Shown in pieces: positions 23,310 to 33,500 of a stretch of DNA of 64,000 nt. The stretch is taken from the NCBI GenBank assembly GCA_009760885.1, contig CM019701.1, forward strand, positions 38,557,515 to 38,621,514, written 5' to 3'. A program made the translations under genes and the position numbers. Origin of the DNA: Achatina immaculata. Taxonomy: Eukaryota; Mollusca; Gastropoda; Stylommatophora; Achatinidae. The notes beneath the pieces were generated by a model that saw only the letters and a list, made by a program, of their open reading frames with translations, searched no databases and was not told where the DNA came from. Numbering within the stretch: the stretch's first letter is position 1; each line of letters opens with the position of its first letter.

Positions 23310-24270
23310 AGGCACAAGGGAGAAAGAAAAAAGTTAAAGTAACAAACCCTTTTAATACCAGCAGCTGTGAGCAAACGAACATAAAGGTTATATCACTTCT
23401 CCACATAGTTCCTCCACATGTCGATGCAATTCTTATATCTTTCCACTAGCTTCTTCATTCTTTAGCAGAAGAACATTTCGGTTGCTCTCGAATCCAGGTC
23501 TGCACCGCTTCCTTAACTTTATCTCGAGAGAAGATTCTGCCAAATTGGTATCACGAGAGATGATCCTGCCACCTGGTATCACGAGAGATGATCCTGCCAA
23601 AATGGTATCACGAGAGATGATCCTGCCAAATTGGTATCACGAGAGATGATCCTGCCAAATTGGTATCACGAGAGATGATCCTGCCAAATTGGTATCACGA
23701 GAGATGATCCTGCCAAATTGGTATCACAAGAGATGATCCTGCCAAATTGGTATCACGAGAGATGATCCTGCCAAATTGGTATCACGAGAGATGATCCTGC
23801 CAAATTGGTATCACGAGAGATGATCCTGCCAAATTGGTATCACGAGAGATGATCCTGTCACCTGGTAACCTCTTTAAATGAAACGAAAACGCAATAATCC
23901 CATAGCGTCAGATCAGGGCTGTAAGAAAGATGATGCAGATTTTCAAACCGCTGTAATGACTCCATCATTACCACCGATGCATGAGGGTTGCTTTATCAGG
24001 GTGCAACAAGGCTGTTTTAGACAACATTCCTTTTCTTTTGCTGTTAACTGCAGTTTACTTTTCTTTCTAAGAATACATAGCACTGGTCCGTGGTCTTGAA
24101 AATGTTCTAGATTAGCTCCTTTATGCCTCAAAGAAGGTTTAGTGTTATTTTCTTGGCGGCGGACTGTTTGAATTTCTTGTTTACCGAAGAAGGCGGTGTT
24201 TCTTCCATGCTTTGTCTCTTACTTTCGGGTTATGGTGATGGAGCTGTACATCGTGTACACAAGCCCACGT
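23310..24270 (-). pseudogene. mariner transposase relic (third element)
   Basis: Minus-strand fragments in order, with stops and frame shifts: SVNKKFKQSAAKK near 24190, HHLSYSPDLTLWDYCVF near 23910 (third Asp region) and EAVQTWIREQP with ERYKNCIDMWRNYVEK near 23480-23380 (C-terminus). The N-terminal half is missing. Between the SLKEVTR-like segment and the KVKEAVQTW segment the coding sequence is blown up into the minisatellite at 23531-23866. It lies in intron 2, in the opposite orientation to the host gene. Confidence 0.7.
23531..23866. repeat. 29-bp minisatellite inside mariner coding sequence
   Basis: About 11-12 nearly identical copies of a 29-bp unit with GAGAGATGATCCTGCC and TTGGTATCAC. 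The flanks are mariner transposase sequence on both sides, and the unit itself reads WQDHLSRD-like on the minus strand, which continues the protein alignment. The array therefore grew from transposase sequence. Confidence 0.85.
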
Positions 24271-24514
24271 GGACAGGGCGCAGGTCCTGATCAGAGAAAA
24301 CTAATGGATTACGTTGTCCGCTGTTACTCCACATTTAGATCTCAGCTGTAGATTCCCACATGGACCTGACCTGGGCAAAATGACCTGGAGTGCAGTAAAG
24401 CTTGCGCAAGATGACCTCTCATACAACCTATGATCTGCACAGACAACATAATTCCTCAGATGTAAAGAAGACCTCAGTATTTTGGAATGAACTCTCACCG
24501 GCTACGAGACGTGG

Positions 24515-24650
24515 CTCCATCACTCATTCATTCATTTGCATGTCCCTTGAGGAACTTTGCCTCCAAAACAGCACTCCTGTATGCCTCTCGGTTGTGAGCA
24601 AGATGGCCTGTTGCTGATGTCTTGCCTAAGGGTGTCCCGTAGACTGACGG
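24515..24650 (-). mobile_element. LINE family C extreme 3' end
   Basis: A minus-strand fragment matching the last about 120 bp of family C (GKVPQGTCK end), followed by an ATGAATGA-type tail at 24519-24536. The rest of intron 2 (24271-24514 and 24651-24826) has no feature I recognise. Confidence 0.65.
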
Positions 24651-24826
24651 AGGTAAGGAGGCGTCTTACTTCTCCTTTGATATTGGATACCCCTACCCCG
24701 CTAACCCGAACAACGGCATACAATATATTTATTTTAAACACATTTTTCAGCTAAATTTCATGGGTATTTACTGTGATTTCTTCATGTGCTATTTTATGTA
24801 TTTATAAGTCTATTATTGTCTTACAG

Positions 24827-25003
24827 CCGACCTGACTGTCAATGGCACGGCTGTAAAATTTCCTGGAAATCGAAGTGCACCAGAACTAATAGATAGTAAC
24901 GACAAAACATGTCTATCAAGCTCTACAGAAGTCCAGTCTGTGAAGTTGATGTTGACTAGAGATTATCTGATTACATGGCTCAGGATGAGCGTGAATGATT
25001 CAC
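24827..25003 (+). CDS. exon 3: first half of divergent galactose-binding-like domain
   Basis: Acceptor TCTTACAG at 24819-24826, donor GTGAGTG from 25004; phase 1 at both ends. The 59 codons begin DLTVNGTAVKFPG and include SAPELIDSNDKTCLSSS and YLITWLRMSVNDS. The pattern (V-D/S-x-N-D-x-T-C after a short beta strand, then L-x-x-x-Y-x-I-x-W-L-x-x-S) resembles the first strands of an F5/8 type C or F-type lectin fold. The canonical CTHT and WWR residues are absent, so carbohydrate binding cannot be assumed. It pairs with exon 4. Confidence 0.75.
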
Positions 25004-26210
25004 GTGAGTGTTCATACTCATTTATTATTACAGTACATAATGCAATTATAGTAAAGCGTGTTACTATGGAAACCACTGTTTAGTTGCATTGAAAATGATT
25101 TGGTGTTGTTTTCCCTTTATGGGATGTATGTTCAAGTGTCTTATTTCAGTCGCTTGGGTGGAAAGGGAGATTCTAGTGCCAGTTTGACCTATATAACCAT
25201 TTAAACGGCAGACAAAGATATCCTACTGTCTGCAATACTACTCCAGCAGTTGACTACCAGAAACAAAACGGGCGGATATTCGGACAACAAAGTCTGGGGA
25301 AGTCTTTCCTCTAGGGGAAATTATAGCAAGACTTAGAAACTGTAAAATAGGTGCCATGAACCTATAAGCGATTCTTAACTGAGATGGCAATATATTTGCC
25401 ACTGCACTGAAAAGGATTAAGGAAAAAAAAACGAATGAAACATTTCACTCGCCAAGTAAAAACAAGAATTCTAGTACCAGATTTTACTGGCTTCACTTAA
25501 AACAAGATACTAGGTCGAGTAATGTGGACGTTGACGAGTTTGTTTCTATAAATCACACGGCGCACAGGTTACATATGTTAAACTAGATAGGTTATTATTA
25601 TATTTCACTACAATTACTGTCCGCAGTGTATATACGGGTAGGTCTCAATTAGCGCACACTTCAGTAATGTGAACTTGATTTTGGCTACCTACAAAACTGA
25701 GGCTGTGTCTCATTAATATGCGAGTCAGAAACTGAATTAGTGTAAGGCTCCAGGGGAAAGGACAAAGTCGTGAAGTTTATGAACTGGAGCTTTACATGTC
25801 ACGTGTTCAGTCAACGATAATCTTTCAACTATTAAAAGATAGGAATGTGATGCTGTGTTGCCTATCATATTTCCAGAAGAAAGTTGTAGCTATTTTCTGT
25901 CTCAGAACTCGTTAAGTAACAGCGAATCTAACATAGTATAACAAAAAGGAACTTAGCGGTCTTTAAAAATGACGTTGGTATAGCTTAAGATGAAACTATT
26001 TTTTTTAAAAAACTCATTAATGCCTGTTTGTGAAGGAGAAAATGTTAAAACGTTGATGTTTTTAGAACAAGAATGATGATATTAGACTGAAAATCAACAA
26101 CTGTTTTAATAAAATAAGAATAATCCAAACACAAATACAGCGCTGGTCAGGGCTGCGTGTTTGGTGGTTACAGGGAGGGACGTTACAGTAAATGTAGCAG
26201 AAACTGAATT
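25004..26210. other. intron 3, 5' part, no feature
   Basis: AT-rich intronic sequence. The short minus-strand frame at 26062-26250 has no domain. I see no repeat that recurs elsewhere in the window. Confidence 0.5.
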
Positions 26211-27458
26211 TTGGAGAATACGAGAGAGGAAAATGAGAGAAGAAATTCATTTGAATTCAGTGGCCTTTACTTCGACCAGATTAGTGATGTAGCCATGGGT
26301 ACCAAGATGGGCCCCAGCTGCGCGTGTCTGTTCATGGGCCACTTCGAACACAAGATTCTGAGAGCCTTTAGAGGCCCTTTTCCCGCCTTCTATAGACGCT
26401 ACATAGATGACGGCATTGGGGTCACATCAATGTCAGAGGAAGATCTTAACAACTTTATCAGTTTTGTTAAGGATTACAATCCTGTCATTTCTTTCACCTC
26501 CCATGTCTCTGCTACTTCCGCTAACTTTCTTGACATTGCCGTTACTATCGGCCCTTCCGTGCTCACTACTTCTATCCACTATAAACCTACAGACTCTCAC
26601 AGCTATCTCTTGTACTCTTCCTCCCAACCCAGATCGTGTAAGAACTCTATTCCTTTTTCCCAGCTTCTTAGGTTGCAACGTTTGTGTAATGAGGATTTGT
26701 ATTTCCAGGATCAAGGCCATAAAATGCTAGATTTCTTCCGTCAACGCGGCTATCCAGAACATGCTCTCTCGTCATCTTGGAACCGCATCAGCCATATATC
26801 GCGGCAACAAGCCCTCACTCCTAAACCACATTGTAGCTCGGACAGAGTTAAACTGATACACACGCACCACCCTCATAGCTTGGCAGTTAAAAACATACTG
26901 TTTCGCTATCTCCATCTCCTCCAGACCGAGCCTGATACACGTGAACTTTTTGGGGAACCCCCACTGATAGCCTACAGACGGGACAAGAACCTCAGGGACC
27001 TTTTAATTCGTAGTCATCTTAAGACAGATGACACTTTTTATGGTACCAGACGTTGCGGACGCCGTAGATGCAACACTTGTCCGTTTGTTGTCGAGGCTAG
27101 CCAGATCTCCTTCCCTAAGTCCACGTTATCAGTTCAGGAGGGTTTCACTTGTACTTCACGCAATGTTATTTATGCTATTATGTGCAAACGTTGTGGTTTG
27201 AAGTACATAGGGGAGACTGGCTTACGGTTAAGAGATCGATTTCGCCAGCATCTCAGTGATATTTCTAAGAGGGCCTGGACACCTGTGGCTAAACATTTTT
27301 GCCTTAGCAACCACAGGGGAAAACAGGACATTTCTGTTAGTGCGATCCGCACTTGTTCTGCTGATGTACGATCTCGGAGGGTCCTAGAACAGCGCCTTAT
27401 TTTCCAGACTGGCTGTCTCCACCCAGATGGAATTAACAATGTCTTCAGCTTTCTGTAA
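26211..27458 (+). CDS. Penelope-like element ORF: RT C-terminal half plus GIY-YIG endonuclease
   Basis: An uninterrupted 415-codon frame. Residues 14-43 hold FEFSGLYFDQISDVAMG and the following TKMGPSCACLF (RT palm motif). YIDD at 64-67 is the catalytic box, and NFLDIAVTI at 105-113 is the next RT motif. A cysteine cluster (C282, C287, C290) precedes a GIY-YIG endonuclease with VIYAIMCKRC at 319-328 and KYIGETGLRLRDRF at 331-344. C325, C328, H362 and H368 fit a CCHH zinc-binding set, and E393 is a likely catalytic glutamate. This is the layout of EN-containing Penelope-like elements, with C-terminal GIY-YIG. The N-terminal RT half is absent because the copy is 5'-truncated near 26211-26250; the annotated ATG is probably incidental. 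It inserted in intron 3 in the sense direction, and lack of stops implies it is young. Confidence 0.9.
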   Translation: MENTREENERRNSFEFSGLYFDQISDVAMGTKMGPSCACLFMGHFEHKILRAFRGPFPAFYRRYIDDGIGVTSMSEEDLNNFISFVKDYNPVISFTSHVSATSANFLDIAVTIGPSVLTTSIHYKPTDSHSYLLYSSSQPRSCKNSIPFSQLLRLQRLCNEDLYFQDQGHKMLDFFRQRGYPEHALSSSWNRISHISRQQALTPKPHCSSDRVKLIHTHHPHSLAVKNILFRYLHLLQTEPDTRELFGEPPLIAYRRDKNLRDLLIRSHLKTDDTFYGTRRCGRRRCNTCPFVVEASQISFPKSTLSVQEGFTCTSRNVIYAIMCKRCGLKYIGETGLRLRDRFRQHLSDISKRAWTPVAKHFCLSNHRGKQDISVSAIRTCSADVRSRRVLEQRLIFQTGCLHPDGINNVFSFL

Positions 27459-28060
27459 CTTATTTAGTTTTCCACTCCCCCTTTTTTTCTCTACTTTCTT
27501 TCTCCTAGCTACACTTCCCTACCGCCACCCTCTTTTCTTCTCTGGCATCATATTGGTGGTTATAGGGTCTTGTCCTATTCACCAGTTTCACATTTTCTCC
27601 CTGCAGGTATTTATATTCTTCTTTCATTATCTCTCCGCTTCACCCCCCCCCCCCCGCAACCGACACCTCCTCTAGAGGCTGTCATGTTTCTATTGCCTTC
27701 CCCCCCCATCCCTTTCTACCACTTGTTTTCCTCCTCTCTCTCCACCTCTTCTTTACGATTGGCTCTATCGGGTATCCTTTGTTGGTCCGCTTGGTCCTTC
27801 TAAGACACACACTTCTCTGCTGTTTACCTCGAGAGGAGGCCACATTCAGATAAGTTCTTCGTGTGTGTGTTTTTTTTTTGGTCTCATTTGTGCATGTAAT
27901 CCTCGAAAAAGGCTCACGCCGAAATATCAGATGCTGTATGTTTTTCATTTATACATTCTCATATTTTTTATTCGTTTTTTCTCACTTTACTCACTCCCTC
28001 CCTCACTTTGTAAAACTTCACCATACACCTCAGTCTACCTTTTTATTTCTAAATCTTACT
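27459..28060 (+). mobile_element. Penelope-like element 3' region
   Basis: A pyrimidine-rich stretch of about 600 bp that is repeated, inverted, next to the GIY-YIG fragment at 63065-64000. That shows it is the 3' untranslated part of the element. At 27911-27924 it holds GGCTCACGCCGAAA, also present at 45298-45311 and in near-identical form at 63212-63223. The open frames here are artefacts of low-complexity sequence. Confidence 0.75.
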
Positions 28061-28061
28061 T

Positions 28062-28300
28062 GTACTAATCCGGTGGTAGGGGGTTCAAGTCCCAGTAGAG
28101 GGCAAAGAGCCCCCAAGATCCACCCACTCTTTAAAAATGGGTACCAGAGAAATCTGGGAAGGTAAAAGCCGCCAGCGTGATACTGACCACGTCATACTTT
28201 CATGTGCCGATGGCCTTGGAAATACCTGCCTAACATTATATCTTGAATATGCCTTAATGGCAATTTAAGGGAGTTTTCATGACCTTATCTTACTAGTAGA
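28062..28300 (+). mobile_element. tRNA-derived SINE, 5'-truncated copy
   Basis: It contains the B-box-like GGGTTCAAGTCCC at 28079-28091 and the core CCAGAGAAATCTGGGAAGG shared with the SINE copies at 40171-40434 and 41177-41440. The A-box part is missing; the copy starts at the TACTAATCC segment between the two boxes. It abuts the Penelope 3' end. Confidence 0.75.
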
Positions 28301-28343
28301 AAGATATATGATTTACAAAATGTTGTTTAATTTTGATCTACAG

Positions 28344-28532
28344 AAATAATGGATCAGATCCAGATACAGTTCACTACCAACTCTAGTAATGTGGTAGACT
28401 GTAGAAACGGCAAAGTCTTCAGAGTCAGTGACTATGTTATGGACGTTTACTGTGATATTAATACAACAGTCAAGGAGGTTATCATCACTGGAAGTGGCGT
28501 CAAAGCGTTGTGTTCTGTTTACATCAGCGGAG
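28344..28532 (+). CDS. exon 4: second half of divergent galactose-binding-like domain
   Basis: Acceptor GATCTACAG at 28335-28343, donor GTAAGTC from 28533; phase 1 at both ends. The 63 codons include MDQIQIQFTTNSSNVVDC, VFRVSDYVMDVYCDIN, TVKEVIITGSGVKALC and SVYISGG. Three cysteines and the closing L-C-S-V-Y-I-S-G strand mirror the L-C-E-V-E-I-Y-G end of exon 6. I therefore read exons 3 and 4 as a diverged relative of the lectin domain in exons 5 and 6. It lacks the sugar-contact motif and may be structural. Confidence 0.8.
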
Positions 28533-29440
28533 GTAAGTCACTTCACAACACTACAACATTACAAGCCCATCCGGTGAAGGAATCTGAGGTAGAGTCGAGA
28601 TAAGATATAATGAAAAAGGAAAGAAAAAAGTCAAATTTTTTTAAAAAGCACAAGATTTTCTGGAAATCCTAGCACATTATGTTTTCATATATGGGGTGAA
28701 AACGCCCGATAAGGAAATCAGCGACACATAGCTGACCAAGACCCTGTCCCACCTCTCTGTGGTACCTCCAGTAACAGGCATAGCCTGGCTAACAGATCAA
28801 GGATAGCCAGAGTCCCCATGGTGATGGAGTCTGCTAAAGAAGCATTGGACACGCCCTGCTTTTTAGCTGTACCCCGGGACTGAAAAAGTAGTCACGCCGA
28901 TACCATGCTGTGCCTCAACATCTCTACAGCATCGGCTGCAAAGAACAACAGCTCGCAGTTGCAGGGAATTCGTACAGTACAAGTACAAGTTTTCATATAT
29001 AAAATATAGGGTAATCATAAAGTCCCTCCAACCACTTTCGTCGAAATTACCCCCCGCCCCTTTGTTTTAACTTAGGACTAAACTGAAACTTCGAAGGCAA
29101 GGATAACGGATGCTTCAGCCACGATGAATAAAAAAATGTTGAAGAGCACGTGGCAAGAACTCGAGTATCGTTTAGACATTGTACAAGCACATAGCGGATA
29201 ACATGTTGAAGTGCATGAATAAAGCTTGAAAAAAAACCTTTCTAAATAAAATTTGTATAAAATCACCTAGCATAGTTTCATGTATAAAATAAAAACAAAG
29301 CTACTGTTCACCGAAATAATTTTTGTTCATTTTCAATATCCTTTTCATAGGTCTCGAGTCACATACCATTGCCAGTTTAGGGTGGTACTCAGATAATGTC
29401 AAATAATGCTGTCTTAAATTATACCCTATATGGATTTAAT
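28533..29440. other. intron 4, 5' part, no feature
   Basis: No gene or recurrent repeat that I recognise. Between 28690 and 28980 the base composition is more balanced than around it, but all frames are broken. Confidence 0.4.
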
Positions 29441-30500
29441 GAGTCAATCAATCAAGTGCCGTGCCGAGTGGTGTAAGCGATCATTTCTCCCCACAAGTCC
29501 CTGTTTTAGACTTGATTATGAGATACGCCGGTGACTTTCTTCCTAGCCACACTGGCAGCCCATCCAGTAACTTTTCTCCCTGTCTTCCTCTGTCACTTCT
29601 TCCTTCAATTTTTCCACCTGCCACAATGTGTTTCTCTTCTCAGAAAATGTCCTACAAATCTCGTTTGTCTGCCTCTGATCTTTGCTATAATTTGCCTTTT
29701 AACTCCAGCCTCTCTTATGACTTCTTCGTTGCTTTTCTTAGCTGTCCATGGTACCTTCAACATCCTTCTCATGAACCACATTTCCATGGCCTCCATTTCT
29801 CGCTGTACTCTCTTATTCATGGACCATGCTTCACACCCATAAAACAAAATTGGCTCGATGTAACATTTAAGTACTCAGAATCTTGTTTCCACTGATATGG
29901 ATTTGTTGCACAAGATGTATCTGGAATGCTGACTTGGCCTGAGCACGTCTGCTTTTTATTTCGTTGTGACATTTCCCATCAGCTGTTCTAATTGTTCCTA
30001 ACTACTTGAATCTATCAATTTGTTTCATTTCTCTGCCATCAATGGTAATGCTACATTTTGGTGGTATTCTTTTCTTTGTGATGACCATCACTTCAGTCTT
30101 CTTTTTATTCAGGCTGAGACCTTTACTTTTACTTTTACGAACCACGATGTCCAGAAGAGCCTGTAGCTCCCCTTCACTTTTAGCAATTAGAACTGTGTCG
30201 TCTGGTTATATTGAGTTGTTAAGATTGTACCCGCCAATTGATATTCCTGACAAGCTCTCTATATTTCTCATTATGTTTTCGCTGTACAAGGAGAAGAGGT
30301 GAGGAGATAGAATACATCCTTGTCTCACTCCCAATTTTATGTTTAGAAATTCTCCTATTTGGTTCTCAACCCTCATTGCTGCTGATTGCTGCCAGTATAT
30401 ATTTTTGATGAATTTCAGATCTTTCCCATCTATGTTGACGTCTTCCAGCATTCTTATAATTTCTGTGTGTCTCACTTTATCGAATGCTTTATAGTAGTAT
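29440..30500 (-). mobile_element. LINE family B 3' third
   Basis: Minus strand, 5'-truncated at about 30495. The frame 30475-30206 carries RT motifs (DLKFIKNIYWQQSAAMRV, GVRQGCILSPHLFSLYSENI) and 29847-29605 carries FYGCEAWSMNKRVQREME and RQTRFVGHFLRRE. It ends near 29455 in CACGGCACTTGATTGATTGA on the minus strand. It is interrupted by stops and similar to the copy at 57065-58200. Confidence 0.8.
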
Positions 30501-30589
30501 AGACCACTGTAAACTATTTAATGAGGGCGGTTAAAAAAATTCTTTAATGTAGTGAGAACTATTCTGTTCTACTTTTAATTATTCAGTTA

Positions 30590-33500
30590 ACCCCCCCCCC
30601 CCCAACTTGTACTAATTATCTCCTGGTAACCACCGCCAACTTGTACTAATTATCTCCTGGTACTCCCCGCCGATTTGTACTAATTACCTTCTGGTAACCC
30701 CCGCCAACTTGTACTAATTATCTCCTGGTAACCCCCGCCAACTTGTACTAATTATCTCCTGGTAACCCCCGCCGACTTGTACCAATTACCTTCTGGTAAC
30801 CCCCGTCGACTTGTACTAACTTCTCCTTGTAACCCCTGCCGACTTGTACTAATTATCTTCTGATAACTTCCCCCCCCCCCAACTTGTACAAATTATCTCC
30901 TGATAACCACAGCCGACTTGTAGTAATTAACTTCTGATAACCCCCGCCGACTTGTACTAATTTTCTACTGGTAACACCCGCCGACTTGTACTAATTACCT
31001 TCTGGTAACCCCCGCCGACTTGTACTAATTACCTTCTGGTAACCCCCCCCCCCCCAAACTGTACTAAATACCTTCTGGTAACCCCGGCCAACGTGTACTA
31101 ATTACCTTCTGGTAACCCCCGCCGACTTGTACTAATTATCTCCTGGTAACCGCAGCCAACTTTTACTAATTACATTCTGGTAACCCCCGCCAACTTGTAC
31201 TAATTATCTCCTGGTAACCCCCTCCGACTTGTATTAATTATCTCCTGTAACCACAGGCGAATTGTACTAATTAGCTCCTGGTAACTCCCCACCACAAAAC
31301 TGGTACTAATTATCTCCTGGTAACTCCCCACCACAAAACTGGTACTAATTATCTCCTGGTAACCCCTACCTCAACCCAACTGGTACTAATTATCTCCTGG
31401 TAACCCCCGACGAATTGTACTAATTATCTCCTTGTAACCACTGCCGACTTGTACTAATTATCTTCTGAGAACTCCCCCCTTTGTACAAATTATCTCCTGA
31501 TAACTCCATCCGACTTGTACTAATTACCTTCTGGTAACCCCAGCCGACTTGTACTAATTACCTTCTGGTAACCCCCGCCAGCTTGTACTAATTACCTTCT
31601 GGTAACCTCCGCCAACTTGTACTAATTACCTTCTTTTAACCCCCGCTCACTTGCACTAATTATCTCCTTGTAACCCCCGCCGACTTGTAATAATTATCTC
31701 CTGGTAACCACGACCGACTTGTACTTATTACCTCCTGGTAACCCCGGCCAACTTGTACTAATTATCTCCTGGTAACCACGACCGACTTGTACTAATTATC
31801 TCCTGGTAACCACGACCGACTTGTACTTATTATCTCCTGGTAACCACGACCGACTTGTACTAATTATCTCCTGGTAACCACGACCGACTTGTACTTATTA
31901 TCTCCTGGTAATCCATGCCAACTTGTACTAATTATCTCCTGGTAACCCTTGCCAACTTGTACTAATTATCTCCTTTTAACCACCGCCGACTTGTACTAAT
32001 TATCTCCTGGTGTCCCCGCCAACTTGTACTAATTATCTCCTCGTAACCCCTGCCGACTTGTACTAATTACCTTCTGATAACCGCCGTCAACTTCTACTAA
32101 ATTTCTCATGGTAACCCCAGCCGACTTGTACTAATTACCTTCTGGTAACCCCCCTCCCCCGACGTGTTCTAATTATCTCCTGGTAACATCCACCGACTTG
32201 TACAAGTTATCTTCTTGTAACCTCAACCCAACTTCTACTAATTACCTTCTGGTAACTCCCGCCAACTTGTACTAATTACCTTCTGGTAACCTTCGGCGAC
32301 GTGTACTAATTACCTTCTGGTAACAGCAGCTATCTTGTATTAATTACCTTCTGGTAACCCCCGCCAACTTGTACTAATTACCTTCTGGTAACCCCCGCCA
32401 ACTTGTATTAATTACCTTCTGGTAACCCCCGCCAACTTGTACTAATTACCTTCTGGTAACTCACGCCAACTTGTACTAATTACCTTCTGATAACCCCCGC
32501 CAACTTGTACTAATTACCTTCTGGTAACCCCCGCCAACTTGTACTAATTACCTTCTGGTAACCCCCGCCGACTTGTACTAATTACCTTCTCGTAACCCCC
32601 CCCCCCAAACTTGTACTAATTAACTTCTGGTAACTCCCGCCGACTTGTACTAATTATCTCCTTGTAACCTCCGCCAACTTGTATTAATTATCTCCTTGTA
32701 ATCCATGCCAACTTGTACTAATTATCTCCTGGTAACCCTTGCCAACTTGTACCAATTATCTCCTTTTAACCCCCGCCGACTTGTACTAATTATCTCCTGG
32801 TATCCACTCCAACTTGTACTAATTATCTCCTCGTAACCCCTGCCGACTTGTACTAATTACCTTCTGGTAACTCCCGCCAACTTGTACTAAATATCTCCTG
32901 GTAACCCCCGCCGACTTGTACTAATTACCTTCTGGTAACCCCCCTCCCGCCGACGTGTACTAGTTATCTCCTGGTAACATCCACCGACTTGTACAAGTTA
33001 TCTTCTTGTAACCTCAACCCAACTTGTACTAATTATCTTCTGGTAACCCCCGCCAACTTGTACTAATTACCTTCTGGTAACAGCAGCCAACTTGTACTAA
33101 TTACCTTCTGGTAACCTCCGCCAACTTGTACTAATTACCTTCTGGTAACCTCCGCCGACTTGTACTATTATCTCCTTGTAATCCCCGCCAAATAGTACTA
33201 ATTATCTCCTGGTAACCCCCTCCGACTTGTACTAATTATCTCCTGGTAACCCCCCCCCCCCAACTTGTACTAGTTACCTTCTGGTAACCCGCGCCGACTT
33301 GTACTAATTACCTTCTGGTATCCCTCGCCGACTTGTACTAATTATCTCCTGATACTCCTCCCCCCGACTTGTACTAATTACCTTCTGGTAACCCCCTCCG
33401 ACTTGTACTAATTACCTTCTGGTAACCCCCGCCAACTTGTACTAATTATCTCCTGGTAACCCCCGCCGACTTGTACTAATTACCTTCTGGTAACCCCCGC

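Noticed and set aside
23531..23866. CRISPR-like array
   Set aside because: The 29-bp units are directly adjacent without variable spacers, in an animal genome, and derive from mariner coding sequence.
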